Positions 7,624-16,306 of a DNA stretch of 64,000 bases are shown piece by piece. Each line of letters begins with the position of its first letter. Position 1 is the stretch's first letter. The position numbers were made by a program, and so were the translations under genes. The stretch covers positions 62,001 to 126,000 of the forward strand of contig CAWFHL010000001.1 in NCBI GenBank assembly GCA_963815645.1. Reading direction: 5' to 3'. The notes under the pieces were generated by a model, which searched no databases, was not told where the DNA came from, and was given only the letters and a program-made list of their open reading frames with translations. This DNA comes from JBBRHQ01 sp963815645. Its GTDB lineage: Bacteria > Actinomycetota > Thermoleophilia > Solirubrobacterales > 70-9.

Positions 7624-9696
7624 TTAGGGACAGGCGTCGGGGTCGAGACGGCCGTCGAGGCGGAAGACGGCGCTCGGCGGCTTTCGCAGCACCAAGTGGG
7701 CGGCGGGGTCGGAGGCGGTCCAGCGGGCCTCGGGAGGAAACCTCGGTCCGCCCGGCTCGTTCCGGTCGAGGCTGGCGACGACGTAGTCGTAGCCGCCATC
7801 GTTCAGGGCCCGCCGCCAGGAGCGGCAGGTGCTGGGGCGCACGAAGCCGGCCTCGGGCCGGTGCAGGCCGACGAACCTGACCCGGTTGGAGAGGTCGGTG
7901 CCGAACAGCGGGTACTGGCGCGTGCTCGTCGTCGCAATCCGCCGATCGGAGAGCGAGCGGGCCCACTTGAAGGCGGCGTCGAGGCCCGGAGCCGTGAACC
8001 CGGGGTCGGCGTAGCGGTTCTGCAGATAGGTTCGCTGACCGCGTTCCCCGGCGGCGACCAGGAGGATCGCGGCCGCGGCCGCCGCTGCGGCCGCCGACCT
8101 TCGGTGGGCAGCCGGCCAGCCGGATCCGATCAGGGCCGCCAGGCCGACCGCCAGGGCCCCGGCGAGCACTGCCGCGAAGAGGTACCCCGAATACCAGGGG
8201 CTCCCGGAGGCGACCGTGAAAGGCAGCGCGAGCCCGATTCCGCCCAGCGTCGCCCAGCGCGCCGCGGGGGATCGAAGCGACGGCGCGAGCGGCAGCAGCG
8301 CCAGGCCGAGGGCGAGCGCCGGCACCAGGTAGCGCAGACCTGAGAGGAAGCCCAGCGGCGCTCCGTCGGGCCCGGAGGCCGAGGCGGGGGCGACGAGCCA
8401 GGCCGCGACCAGCGCCAGAGCGACGACTGCGCAGCCCCGCAGGGCGGGCTCCGAGCGCCGGCCCAGGCAGAGCAGCGCCCCGGAGAGGGCGGCAGCGAGG
8501 ATCGGCGGCCAGAGCACGCCGAGGCCCTGGTGCAGGCCCGGCGCGAACCAATCCGACCAGACCCCCGGGTCGGTGAGGTAGTGGAGCACCCCGAATCCCT
8601 CGCGGCCGCCTATCTGCTGATCGGGCGAGGGCAGGGCGAGCGGGCCGAGGTGCCTGACCCAGGGAAGCGGGTTGCCGGCATGGACGAGGTTCCGCATGTA
8701 CCAGAACCCGCATCCCGCGAGTGCCGGCAGTCCGCTCAGCGCCAGGGCGCGGAGGCGCCCGCCGCGAGGGGCGATCAGCGCCAGCGAGATGACCAGCGCC
8801 AGTGCCGGCGCCAGGTAGTTGATCTTGGTCCCGGCGGCGAGCCCGGCCGAGAGGCCGGCCAGGATCATCGCGCCGGCCGGCAGGGTGGCGGCCGGGAACC
8901 GATCCCCACGGTCCGTCGTGGCTGCGTTCAGCACGATCGCGACCGCCGCAAGAACGAAGAAGAGGGCGACTACGTCGTTGCGGGCCTCTCCGGCCTGGTC
9001 GGCGAAGGCGCCGCTTCCGAGCAGGAGGGCGACGCCGGCGAGCGAGACCGGGGCCGCGCCCCAGGGGCGCCCGATGGACCAGGCGGCGATCATGCAGCCG
9101 CCGAGCCAGCCGAGGTTGAGCAGCGGCGAGAGCAGGTCCCTTGAGAAGGCGAGGATCCCGATGCCGTGCAGCAGCTCCGAGTTCTGCGGGTAGAACCAGG
9201 CGAGGAACTGCGGCGCGATGAACTGGATGTCGAAGGTCCGCCCGCTCTGCGCGAATCCGGCGGCGAAGGGCCCGTGGTACCAGGTGGTGTCGAAGCCGGT
9301 CATGCCGGTGCTCAGGCGCAGCCGCATCCCGATGCAGAAGTGGGCAATCACCACCCCGGCGACCGCGAGGGCGCAGACCCGCATCGCCAGGCCTGGTTCG
9401 GGGACCGGACGGGGCTGAGCGCCGGGATCGCCGGGGGAGAGAGCGAGGCGCAGCCCGATGCCCAGCCCGATCACCGCGAGCAGGTAGGGGACCGGCTCGA
9501 ACAGGCCGCCGGCGCCGAGCAGCTCGGCCGCGCCGACCAGGATCGCGATCGCGACAACGGCGGTGGCGAGCCAAGCCGGCGCCCCGGCGAAGCCCGGCAG
9601 GAGGCGATCGCGTACCCGGGCGGCGCCGAGCGCCGCCGCTGTGACCAGCAGGGTTATCTCGGCGGCGCCGAGCAGGTACCTGGTGGCACTCAGCAC
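7624..9696 (-). CDS. Polytopic membrane protein, GT-C glycosyltransferase-like
   Basis: A 690-residue protein with about 13 hydrophobic helices and a C-terminal soluble tail (about residues 570-690). The first large outer loop has an acidic motif (GFDTTWYHGPFAAGF) where GT-C enzymes (PMT/ArnT/AglB type) carry their catalytic Asp, and downstream come QFIAPQFLAWFYPQNSEL and an NYLAPALALVISL segment. This suggests a lipid-linked-sugar-dependent glycosyltransferase of the cell envelope. It lies 16 bp downstream of murJ, which fits envelope assembly. The family is inferred from topology and the loop motif only. Confidence 0.6.
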   Translation of the reverse strand: MLSATRYLLGAAEITLLVTAAALGAARVRDRLLPGFAGAPAWLATAVVAIAILVGAAELLGAGGLFEPVPYLLAVIGLGIGLRLALSPGDPGAQPRPVPEPGLAMRVCALAVAGVVIAHFCIGMRLRLSTGMTGFDTTWYHGPFAAGFAQSGRTFDIQFIAPQFLAWFYPQNSELLHGIGILAFSRDLLSPLLNLGWLGGCMIAAWSIGRPWGAAPVSLAGVALLLGSGAFADQAGEARNDVVALFFVLAAVAIVLNAATTDRGDRFPAATLPAGAMILAGLSAGLAAGTKINYLAPALALVISLALIAPRGGRLRALALSGLPALAGCGFWYMRNLVHAGNPLPWVRHLGPLALPSPDQQIGGREGFGVLHYLTDPGVWSDWFAPGLHQGLGVLWPPILAAALSGALLCLGRRSEPALRGCAVVALALVAAWLVAPASASGPDGAPLGFLSGLRYLVPALALGLALLPLAPSLRSPAARWATLGGIGLALPFTVASGSPWYSGYLFAAVLAGALAVGLAALIGSGWPAAHRRSAAAAAAAAAILLVAAGERGQRTYLQNRYADPGFTAPGLDAAFKWARSLSDRRIATTSTRQYPLFGTDLSNRVRFVGLHRPEAGFVRPSTCRSWRRALNDGGYDYVVASLDRNEPGGPRFPPEARWTASDPAAHLVLRKPPSAVFRLDGRLDPDACP

Positions 9697-9712
9697 CGCT
9701 GCCCGGCTCCGA

Positions 9713-11449
9713 TCAACCGCCGCGCAGCAGCCGTCGGATCTGCGCCAGCTCGGGGACCCGCATGACCCAGGTCGCCGCCAGGTAGACCGCGGCGCCCGCG
9801 GCCAACCCGCCTACCAGCGAGATCGCCTGGTGTCCGACCGAGCGCCCCAGCTGCCGGTCGAGGACGTCCCAGACCGCGTAGCTCACCACCGCCAGCGCCG
9901 CCGCGGCGAGCGCGACGCGGACGGTGGAGAAGGCGAGCCGGCCCAGCTCGAGACCGTGCAGCTCCCGGCGCAGGATCGCGCACTGGGCGATGACGCTGGC
10001 CGCGGTCGCGATCCCGGTCGAGGCGACTATCCCGCCGACCCCGTAGGGCTTGTAGAGCAGAGCCGCGGCGAGCGCCGTGACGGCGAGGTTGGCGGCGGCG
10101 ATCCCGGTCGGGATCCACGGCCTCTGGAGGCTGAAGAAGGTCCGGGTGAGCAGCAGGAAGAGGCCGTTGGTGGGCAGCGAGAACGCGAACCAGAAGAGCG
10201 CCGTGGCCACCAGGGTGGTCTGCGAGGGAGTGAACTCTCCGCGCTGGTAGACGAGGCGGATCATCGGCTCGGAGAGGACCAGGACGGCGGCCGCCGCAGG
10301 CAGCAGGACGAAGACGATCTGCCGCATCCCGTTGGCCATCGTCGCCCTCAGGTCGTCGGTCGCGCCCCGCGCCGCGAAGCGGGCCAGGGTCGGGAAGAGC
10401 ACCGTCGCGATCGCCACCGAGAAGATTCCCTGCGGCAGCTGGTAGATCCGGAACGCCTTGTCGATCGCTGCCGGCGCCAGGTCCCCCTCGCCGTGGACCA
10501 GGCTGCCGAAGAAGCTGTTGATCAGCAGGTTGAAGTTGATCAGGCCGAGGCTGATCGTCACCGGCAGCATCAGCAGCAGGACGCGGCGGACGTCGCGGTT
10601 GCGCCAGGCGAAGCTCCACTTGAACTGAAACGGGGTGTTGCGCAGGTCGAACGCAGGGATCAGCAGCTGCACCAGGGTGCCGGCGACGATCGCGATCGCG
10701 TAAGCGTAGATGCGGTCGTTGCCATGGAACTGGGGGACGAGCGCCACGGTGACGACGATGATCGTCACGTTCCAGAAGAAGGGGGAGATCGCGAAGGCGC
10801 CGAAGCGGTCATAGCTGTTGAGGATTCCGACGACGACGCCGCTCAGCCCGAGCAGGACGAGGATCGGGAAGAGCAGCTGCGAGAGAGTGATCGTCAGGTC
10901 CTTGACCTCACCGGTGAACCCCGGGGCGAACAGCGGCATGATCAGCGGGGCGAAGACGACGAACACCGCGGTGATCGCGCCGAGGACCATTGTCACCAGG
11001 AGCAGCAGGGTCGAGGCGAGCCGGAACGCCTCGCGGTAGTTGCGCTTCTCCAGCTGCTCGGTGAATATCGGGACGAAGGCGGGCTGCAGCGCGGCGTCGG
11101 CGAACAGGCTGCGGATCAGATTCGGAACCTGAAAGGCGATCGTGAACGCCGACATCGGCCCGCTGATGCCGAAGTAGCTGGCGGCGAAGATCTCGCGCAC
11201 CAGTCCCGCCACACGCGAGGCAGCGGTGGCGACGGAGAAGAAGGCGGTCGATCGGGCGATGCGGCCCGCCTGGCGTCCCGGCGCCGGCTCGGCGGCAGGC
11301 TCCTCACCGGGCTCGAAGGCCTCGGCTGCCCGAACCGCCGCGTCGGAGGCAAGCGCGGCATCCTCCCCCGCGGCGCCGTCTGCGCCGTCGCGATCCGCGG
11401 TTGCGGCCCCTTCGCGCTCGGGTGTTTCGTCTGCCCGGGGAGTCTCCAA
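9713..11449 (-). CDS. murJ: Lipid II flippase MurJ
   Basis: A 578-residue MviN/MurJ protein that moves lipid II across the membrane for peptidoglycan synthesis. After an unusually acidic, Ala-rich cytoplasmic N-tail (about residues 1-62) comes the family hallmark STAFFSVATAASRVAGLVRE, then ASYFGISGPMSAFTIAFQVPN, and about 14 helices. The annotated start is TTG at 11447-11449 without an evident ribosome-binding site; the true start could be somewhat downstream inside the disordered tail. It reads away from rpsT across a 76 bp divergent region and is followed by the GT-C-like gene. Confidence 0.92.
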   Translation of the reverse strand: METPRADETPEREGAATADRDGADGAAGEDAALASDAAVRAAEAFEPGEEPAAEPAPGRQAGRIARSTAFFSVATAASRVAGLVREIFAASYFGISGPMSAFTIAFQVPNLIRSLFADAALQPAFVPIFTEQLEKRNYREAFRLASTLLLLVTMVLGAITAVFVVFAPLIMPLFAPGFTGEVKDLTITLSQLLFPILVLLGLSGVVVGILNSYDRFGAFAISPFFWNVTIIVVTVALVPQFHGNDRIYAYAIAIVAGTLVQLLIPAFDLRNTPFQFKWSFAWRNRDVRRVLLLMLPVTISLGLINFNLLINSFFGSLVHGEGDLAPAAIDKAFRIYQLPQGIFSVAIATVLFPTLARFAARGATDDLRATMANGMRQIVFVLLPAAAAVLVLSEPMIRLVYQRGEFTPSQTTLVATALFWFAFSLPTNGLFLLLTRTFFSLQRPWIPTGIAAANLAVTALAAALLYKPYGVGGIVASTGIATAASVIAQCAILRRELHGLELGRLAFSTVRVALAAAALAVVSYAVWDVLDRQLGRSVGHQAISLVGGLAAGAAVYLAATWVMRVPELAQIRRLLRGG

Positions 11450-11469
11450 GCTGGATCGGCTTCACTCGC

Positions 11470-11475
11470 TATAGT
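11470..11475 (+). promoter_or_regulatory. Possible -10 box (TATAGT) for rpsT
   Basis: TATAGT, one mismatch from the sigma-70 -10 consensus, lies in the 76 bp divergent spacer between murJ and rpsT, 50 bp before the rpsT start. No convincing -35 is visible at 16-19 bp upstream, so this is a weak call. Confidence 0.3.
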
Positions 11476-11525
11476 CGGCGATCGCCTGGTCGCGTGGGGA
11501 GACCTGCCCGCTCAGGCACACGACC

Positions 11526-11786
11526 ATGGCCAACATAGCCTCACAGAAGAAGCGGATCCTACGCAGCGAGCGGGAGCGCACCGAGAACCGGCGGCTGACC
11601 AGCGCCGTGAAGACCCATTTTCGGCGGCTCGAGCAGGCGGCCGAAGGCGGCGACGACGAGGTGCTGGAAAGCGAGCACCGCTCACTGGTCTCGCGCATCG
11701 ACAAGGCGGTGCAGCGCGGGGCCCTGCACCCCCGCAACGGTGCCCGCAAGAAGTCGCGCGCCGCCCGCATCGCCTCCGGAGCCTGA
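11526..11786 (+). CDS. rpsT: 30S ribosomal protein S20
   Basis: An 86-residue S20, which binds 16S rRNA early in small-subunit assembly. MANIASQKKRILRSERERTENR and the C-terminal KAVQRGALHPRNGARKKSR are classic S20 sequence, and the length is normal. It is one of the few plus-strand genes in this half of the window and stands alone between the divergent murJ and the convergent holA. Confidence 0.97.
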   Translation: MANIASQKKRILRSERERTENRRLTSAVKTHFRRLEQAAEGGDDEVLESEHRSLVSRIDKAVQRGALHPRNGARKKSRAARIASGA

Positions 11787-11862
11787 TTCACGCCCATCTT
11801 GCTCTTCTTCGGGCTCGGCGCCGCGGCCAGATGGTTCGCGGCGCGCCGCATCCGAGGCTGAC

Positions 11863-12849
11863 TCAGGCCGCCAGGGGAGCGCCCGCGGCGCGGCGCAGGG
11901 CCATCGTCAGGGCCAGCTCCTCGCCGTACTCGGATCCCCCGCGACACCAGACCTCGAGATCGGCGAGCACGATCGTCGCCTCGCGGAGCTCCTCCGAAGA
12001 GGCGTGGCGAAGTCGGGCGGTCAGCTGCTTGGCCGCGTAGGGGTGCATGCCAAGGCTCGATTCGACCTTCTTCGGCGCCACCCCGCTCTCGAGCTGAGCG
12101 AGGGCGAGGTTTGCCTTGCGAAGACGCGAGGCGAGCGCATAGACGAGCCCGGTGACGTTCTCCCCCTGCGAGACGAGGCGCTCGCCGATCTCCAGGGCGC
12201 GAGCGGCGTCGCGCTCGAGCAGCGCGTCGGAGAGCGACCAGGCCGCCGTCTCGGAGGTGTCGGCGATCATCGATTCGAGATCGCCCTCCCCCACCTCGCC
12301 GTCGGGACCGGCCCAGAGCGCCAGGCGGTCGAGCTCGTTCTCGAGCCGGACCTGGCTCGACCCCATGCGCTCGATCAGGACCCTGGCGGCGGCCGGATCC
12401 AGCCTAAAGCCGCGGCTGCGAGCCCCGTCAACCAGCCTCCGAGGCAGCTCCCGCGCCCGCGGCGCCTCGAACTCCAGCACCTCGCCGCCGGCCGAGGTCA
12501 CCGCCTTCGAGAGCGGAGCCGGCGGCTTGCCGCGGGCGATCAGGACGACGGTCAGATCGGGGGGCATCGCCGTCAGCGCCGCGATGACGTCGCGCTGTTG
12601 CGCCTCGCGCCAGCGCTCGGCGCCATCGACCAGCAGGTAGCGGCGCGAGACTGCCAGGGACATTGCCGGGATCGCCGCCACCAGGGCGTCGGAATCGGGG
12701 CCACCGCGCCCCGCTCCGGAGTCGAACACCTCCAGCGCCGCCGCTCCCCCCTCCGTCTCGGCTCGGGCGCGCAGGCGGGCGCGGGTCGAATCGATCTTCG
12801 CCGTGTCGGTCCCGGCGATCAGATAGGCGGGAAGCATCTCGTCGGCCAC
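11863..12849 (-). CDS. holA: DNA polymerase III subunit delta
   Basis: A 328-residue clamp-loader delta subunit, which opens the beta sliding clamp. It has a degenerate AAA+ fold: the N-terminal strand AYLIAGTDTAKIDSTRARL replaces a Walker A; RRYLLVDGAERWREAQ and DLTVVLIARGKPPA follow; the collar domain has SLGMHPYAAKQLTARLRHASSEEL. It lies 30 bp downstream of comEC on the same strand, a comEA-comEC-holA order common in many bacteria, usually followed by rpsT as here (although rpsT is on the other strand). Confidence 0.93.
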   Translation of the reverse strand: MADEMLPAYLIAGTDTAKIDSTRARLRARAETEGGAAALEVFDSGAGRGGPDSDALVAAIPAMSLAVSRRYLLVDGAERWREAQQRDVIAALTAMPPDLTVVLIARGKPPAPLSKAVTSAGGEVLEFEAPRARELPRRLVDGARSRGFRLDPAAARVLIERMGSSQVRLENELDRLALWAGPDGEVGEGDLESMIADTSETAAWSLSDALLERDAARALEIGERLVSQGENVTGLVYALASRLRKANLALAQLESGVAPKKVESSLGMHPYAAKQLTARLRHASSEELREATIVLADLEVWCRGGSEYGEELALTMALRRAAGAPLAA

Positions 12850-12879
12850 GGCCCGAGTCTAGAGGCGGCGGCCGCCGCT

Positions 12880-14904
12880 CTATCGGTCACCTGAGGCAGT
12901 CAGGCCCCAACGGCCCGCCTCGATCACCACGGTGCCGTCGCGATCGGTGCGCATCACCCTGATCCGGTGCGCGGCCAGGGTCTTCAGGGTCTGCGAGGTC
13001 GGGTGCCCGAAGGGGTTTCCCTCGCCAACCGAGATCACCGCGATGCGCGGCACCGTCCGCCCCAGCAAGGCGCCGAGGCCGGCGTCGTCGCTGCCGTGGT
13101 GGGAGACCTTGAGCACGTCTACCGGCCCCGGGTCGATCGGCACCGCTTCGGCCTCGGCGTCGCCGGTGAGCAGCATCGAGAAGGAGTGCCAACGGGCGAG
13201 GATGACGAGCGAGCTGAAGTTCGGATCGCTTCCGGGTGGCGGGCGGTCGAGGGGCGAGCGGGGAGGCCAGAGAACCTCCAGACGCAGGTCGCCGGAGCGG
13301 ATCTCGGTCCCCTCGCCGACGCGGTAGGGAAGCGCTCCGGCGCGCGCCGCCCGGTGCAGCAGGCCCGGCCGGGCCGACCCGTAGACCAGGCGGTGAATCG
13401 GGAGGGAGCCGAGCAGTTCGCGGACCCCGCCGGCGTGATCGGACTGATCGTGGGTGACGACCGCCGCGCCGAGCCCAGCGACACCGGCCGAGCGCAGCTT
13501 CTCGGCGATCTGATCGCCGTGCGGGCCGCCGTCGACGAGGATCGGCGGCGCTCCGGCCGGTTGCAGGAGGATCGCGTCTCCCTGGCCGACATCGAGGACC
13601 TCCACCTTCAGCCCGCGGGTCGGTGCCCCGACGGCGGCACCGCCACCCGGCCACAGCCCCGCGATCAGCAGCAGGATGGCGGCGCCGATCAGGGCCGCGC
13701 GTGAAGGGCCGGGTGGTCCCTTCGAGCGACACGCAAGCCGCCCCAGGCCGCTTAGAGCGAGCCCGGTCCCGGCGAGCAGCAGCGCGTAGGCCGCCGCGAC
13801 CTCCAGGGGTCCGCCCAGGGTGAGCTCCAGAACGGCCCAGCGTGGGCGGCCGAACCAGGCGGCTATCTGGGCGACGAAGCCGAGCAGCAGCGAGTCGAGA
13901 GCTCCCAACGGCGCCAGCGGCAGACCCGGCACCTGGGCGGCGGCAGCAGTGATCATGCCCACCCACATGGCCGGAGCGACAGCGGGGAGCGCCAGCAGGT
14001 TGGCGGGAAGCGAGCCGACCGAAAGGGTTCCGAAGTGATGGGACATCAGCGGTGCGGTGGCGATCGTCGCCGCGATCGTCACGGCGGCGCCTTCGCAGAG
14101 CGCGCGTCGCCAACCTTCGGTGCCGAGGAGCTCCCCGAGCCGACTTCGGATCGGCGAGGAGAGCAGGAAGATCCCGGCGACCGCGGCGAAGCTCAGCTGC
14201 CACCCCACATCGCCGCTGGCCCGGGGATTGAGCCCCAGGGTCGCTGCGACGGCGAGCAGCAGAGCGTAAGCCCGCGACCCGGGGCGACCGGCAAGGGTGG
14301 CGACGATCCCTGCCGCGCCCATCACTCCGGCCCGCTGGATCGATGGTCCGCCGCCTGCCAGCGGGACGTAGACGGCGATCAGCGCGCAGGTCCAGAGCAT
14401 CCGCGCCCGCAGGGGAATCCCGAGCATCGCGAGCAGCGGGGCGGCGAGTAGGGCCAGGAGGACGACGTTCTGCCCGGACACCGCGAGGAGGTGGGCAAGC
14501 CCGGAGCGGCGGAAATCATCGACCGTCACCGGGTCGATCCGGTCGTCCTGGCCGAGGACGAAACCGCGCGCCAGCGCCGCCTCGCGCTCGGGCGTTCCCT
14601 CCCCCAGGGCGTGCTCGGCACGGCTGCGGATCGCGTCGAGACGCCCGGCCAGCCCGCCTCGGGCGTCGCCTGTCGCCTCGATCCGCCCGGTTCGCAGGAG
14701 CGTCGATATCCCCTGGCGCCGAAGCGTGGCCCGGTAGTAGTCGGGTGGGCGGGACAACCGCCCGCTTGCCCGCACCCCGGCTCCGATCTCGAGTTCGGGC
14801 ACGGGCTCCGGGGCCCAGAGCAGAAGCCGGCCCCGCGGAGTCTCGACCGCCACCCGCACCTCTCCCCCGGCCCGCCGCGGGACGGCGGCCACATAGCCCG
14901 TCAC
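12880..14904 (-). CDS. comEC: ComEC/Rec2 DNA-uptake channel, main part (5' end is in another frame)
   Basis: The inner-membrane channel for transforming DNA. This 674-codon frame holds the end of the N-terminal OB-like region, the competence membrane domain (LRRSGLAHLLAVSGQNVVLL-type signature, seen as FRRSGLAHLLAVSGQNVVL, then about 10 helices) and a C-terminal metallo-beta-lactamase-like domain (VEVLDVGQGDAILL, THDQSDHAGG, VLKVSHHGSDDAG). The first in-frame start here (GTG 14902-14904) is internal to the family. The missing N-terminus is in the +1-shifted frame upstream (14922-15184). The whole span 12880-15184 is 3n+1 bases, as expected for one extra base near 14918-14924. A sequence error is the likeliest cause; a real disruption would inactivate transformation. 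Confidence 0.85.
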   Translation of the reverse strand: MTGYVAAVPRRAGGEVRVAVETPRGRLLLWAPEPVPELEIGAGVRASGRLSRPPDYYRATLRRQGISTLLRTGRIEATGDARGGLAGRLDAIRSRAEHALGEGTPEREAALARGFVLGQDDRIDPVTVDDFRRSGLAHLLAVSGQNVVLLALLAAPLLAMLGIPLRARMLWTCALIAVYVPLAGGGPSIQRAGVMGAAGIVATLAGRPGSRAYALLLAVAATLGLNPRASGDVGWQLSFAAVAGIFLLSSPIRSRLGELLGTEGWRRALCEGAAVTIAATIATAPLMSHHFGTLSVGSLPANLLALPAVAPAMWVGMITAAAAQVPGLPLAPLGALDSLLLGFVAQIAAWFGRPRWAVLELTLGGPLEVAAAYALLLAGTGLALSGLGRLACRSKGPPGPSRAALIGAAILLLIAGLWPGGGAAVGAPTRGLKVEVLDVGQGDAILLQPAGAPPILVDGGPHGDQIAEKLRSAGVAGLGAAVVTHDQSDHAGGVRELLGSLPIHRLVYGSARPGLLHRAARAGALPYRVGEGTEIRSGDLRLEVLWPPRSPLDRPPPGSDPNFSSLVILARWHSFSMLLTGDAEAEAVPIDPGPVDVLKVSHHGSDDAGLGALLGRTVPRIAVISVGEGNPFGHPTSQTLKTLAAHRIRVMRTDRDGTVVIEAGRWGLTASGDR

Positions 14905-14921
14905 CTCCAGCTGCGAGCCGG

Positions 14922-15184
14922 GCCTTGCCGCTGAAGGCTCCCGCGTCGATCGCCCTCAGCCGGGCGGCGCCGGCCAGCAGCCCGGCGACCGCGGAGCCGA
15001 GGACGATCAGTGCCAGCCAGACGAGGACTCCGGGCCACCGGCGCGGCCGCAGCAGGCACAACGCCAGGAACAGCGCCCCGAGCGCCGCCGCGGCGCCGCC
15101 GGCCCCGGCCGATGGCGCCAGCGGCGAGAGCGCCAGGCCACAGCTCAGCCCGAGGAGTGCGGCGCTTCTCCAGCCGCCCCTCAT
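14922..15184 (-). CDS. comEC: ComEC N-terminal part in shifted frame
   Basis: The first ~87 residues of ComEC: MRGGWRSAALLGLSCGLALS begins a run of three hydrophobic helices, ending in AGLLAGAARLRAIDAG, which is where the DUF4131-like soluble domain should begin. The frame stays open to 14516, but beyond about 14920 it turns into an Arg/Gly-rich shadow. Meanwhile the expected continuation (GSQLEVTGYVAAVPRRAGGE) appears in the next frame. Joining at the GGCCCGG around 14918-14924 restores one ~767-residue protein. It begins 9 bp after the comEA stop. Confidence 0.75.
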
Positions 15185-15193
15185 TCGCGACCC

Positions 15194-15796
15194 TCAGGGC
15201 TGCAGGCCGTCTCGCAAGGCCTCCATGGTCGCCGGCCCGATCCCGCTGACCTGATTGAGCTGCTCGACCGAAGCCAACCCGCCGTGCTCGTCGCGGAAGT
15301 CGATGATCTCGGCGGCGGTGACCGGGCCGATCCCCTCGATCGTCTCCAGCTGTTCAGGGGTCGCCGTTCCCAGCGAGATCGGCCCCTGATCGGGCGAGCC
15401 CGGTACGGAGGTGGCCGAGGCACCCCCTGGACCGCGCATGGGGATCACTACCTGCTGGCCGTCGGCCAAACGGGCAGCACGGTTGACGACGCCGAGCAGA
15501 GCCGAGCGAAGCGGCCCCCCCGCCCTGCGCACCGCATCGACGACGCGTGCTCCCGACGGCAGCCGGTAGACGCCTGGGTCGGCAACCGCCCCGGCGACGT
15601 CGACGACGATGTCGCCTGAACCCTCGGAGGCGAGGTCAAATGTGCCGCTCTCGGAACTCTGCCCCTGGCCCCAGGACGCGGCGCCCCCGGGGCTCTCGCC
15701 ATCACCCTCGGTGCGGATCGCCCGGACGCCGATCAGCAGCACGGCGATCGCGACCGCGCCGTAGACGGCTACCTGTGAGCGAGAGATCTCCGGCAT
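15194..15796 (-). CDS. comEA: ComEA-like helix-hairpin-helix DNA receptor
   Basis: A 200-residue competence protein that binds double-stranded DNA at the outer face of the membrane and hands it to ComEC. It has an N-terminal anchor helix (residues 8-28), a low-complexity linker, an SLBB-type domain (VDVAGAVADPGVYRLPSGARVVDAV) and a C-terminal double helix-hairpin-helix (ATPEQLETIEGIGPVTAAEI and LNQVSGIGPATMEAL). It is directly upstream of comEC. Two copies of a palindromic decamer sit just before its start. Confidence 0.92.
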   Translation of the reverse strand: MPEISRSQVAVYGAVAIAVLLIGVRAIRTEGDGESPGGAASWGQGQSSESGTFDLASEGSGDIVVDVAGAVADPGVYRLPSGARVVDAVRRAGGPLRSALLGVVNRAARLADGQQVVIPMRGPGGASATSVPGSPDQGPISLGTATPEQLETIEGIGPVTAAEIIDFRDEHGGLASVEQLNQVSGIGPATMEALRDGLQP

Positions 15797-15806
15797 GGCG
15801 CCAGGG

Positions 15807-15837
15807 TCGCGCGCGAGGTCCGGCCCGTCGCGCGCGC
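15807..15837 (-). promoter_or_regulatory. Two TCGCGCGCGA palindromes 21 bp apart before comEA
   Basis: The self-complementary decamer TCGCGCGCGA occurs at 15807-15816 and again at 15828-15837, exactly 21 bp apart (two DNA turns), starting 11 bp upstream of the comEA start codon. This is the geometry of a cooperative operator for a dimeric regulator of the competence operon. The two units could also pair as a hairpin in RNA. No regulator is identified. Confidence 0.4.
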
Positions 15838-15868
15838 GATGCGCCTAATCGGTGACCGAAGACGCCGG

Positions 15869-16270
15869 TTAGTGGAATTCGTCCTCGTCGTCGTAGCCAG
15901 CCGACTCGGCGAGCCGGGCCCCGTAGAGCTCGGCGGCGGCGACCGGTGGCGACTGGATCGAGAGCAGGGCGAGATCGGCGTCGCCGTTGTTGTTGACGGC
16001 GTGATCGGTGGCCGGCGGGACCAGGATCAGATCGCCCTCCGCGACCTCCTGATCGTCCCCGGCGACGGACATTCGCCCCGACCCGCGGACGACGACGTAG
16101 ACCTGCTCGGCCTGCTCGTCGGAGTGCAGGGTCTGCTCCGCTCCCCGCGGAACCTCCAGCCAGGTGACCGACATGTTGCGGGAGCCCATCTCGCCTGCGT
16201 CCATGAGGATGCGCGAGCGAAGCCGGTTCCACTCCTCGACGGCCGCCTCGTCAAGTCTCCTGACAAGCAC
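15869..16270 (-). CDS. Cupin-domain protein
   Basis: A 133-residue single-domain cupin. Motif 1 is TLHSDEQAEQVYVVVRGSGRMSV and motif 2 is EGDLILVPPATDHAVNNNGD, so the metal-binding His/Glu set is mostly present (H in TLHSDEQAEQ, E in that loop, H in DHAV). Substrate unknown. It sits between leuS and the comEA operon on the same strand, 36 bp before the leuS 3' end. Confidence 0.8.
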   Translation of the reverse strand: MLVRRLDEAAVEEWNRLRSRILMDAGEMGSRNMSVTWLEVPRGAEQTLHSDEQAEQVYVVVRGSGRMSVAGDDQEVAEGDLILVPPATDHAVNNNGDADLALLSIQSPPVAAAELYGARLAESAGYDDEDEFH

Positions 16271-16306
16271 TGCGCGACTTCTACCAGAGGGAAGGGTCTT
16301 GCGCCA

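Noticed and set aside
5502..7880. Very long plus-strand open frame opposite lepA (792 codons), and similar long antisense frames (for example 9563-12040)
   Set aside because: They are GC-driven shadows of lepA, murJ and other clear minus-strand genes; their text is low-complexity, rich in Asp, Arg, Gly and His, with no family motif.
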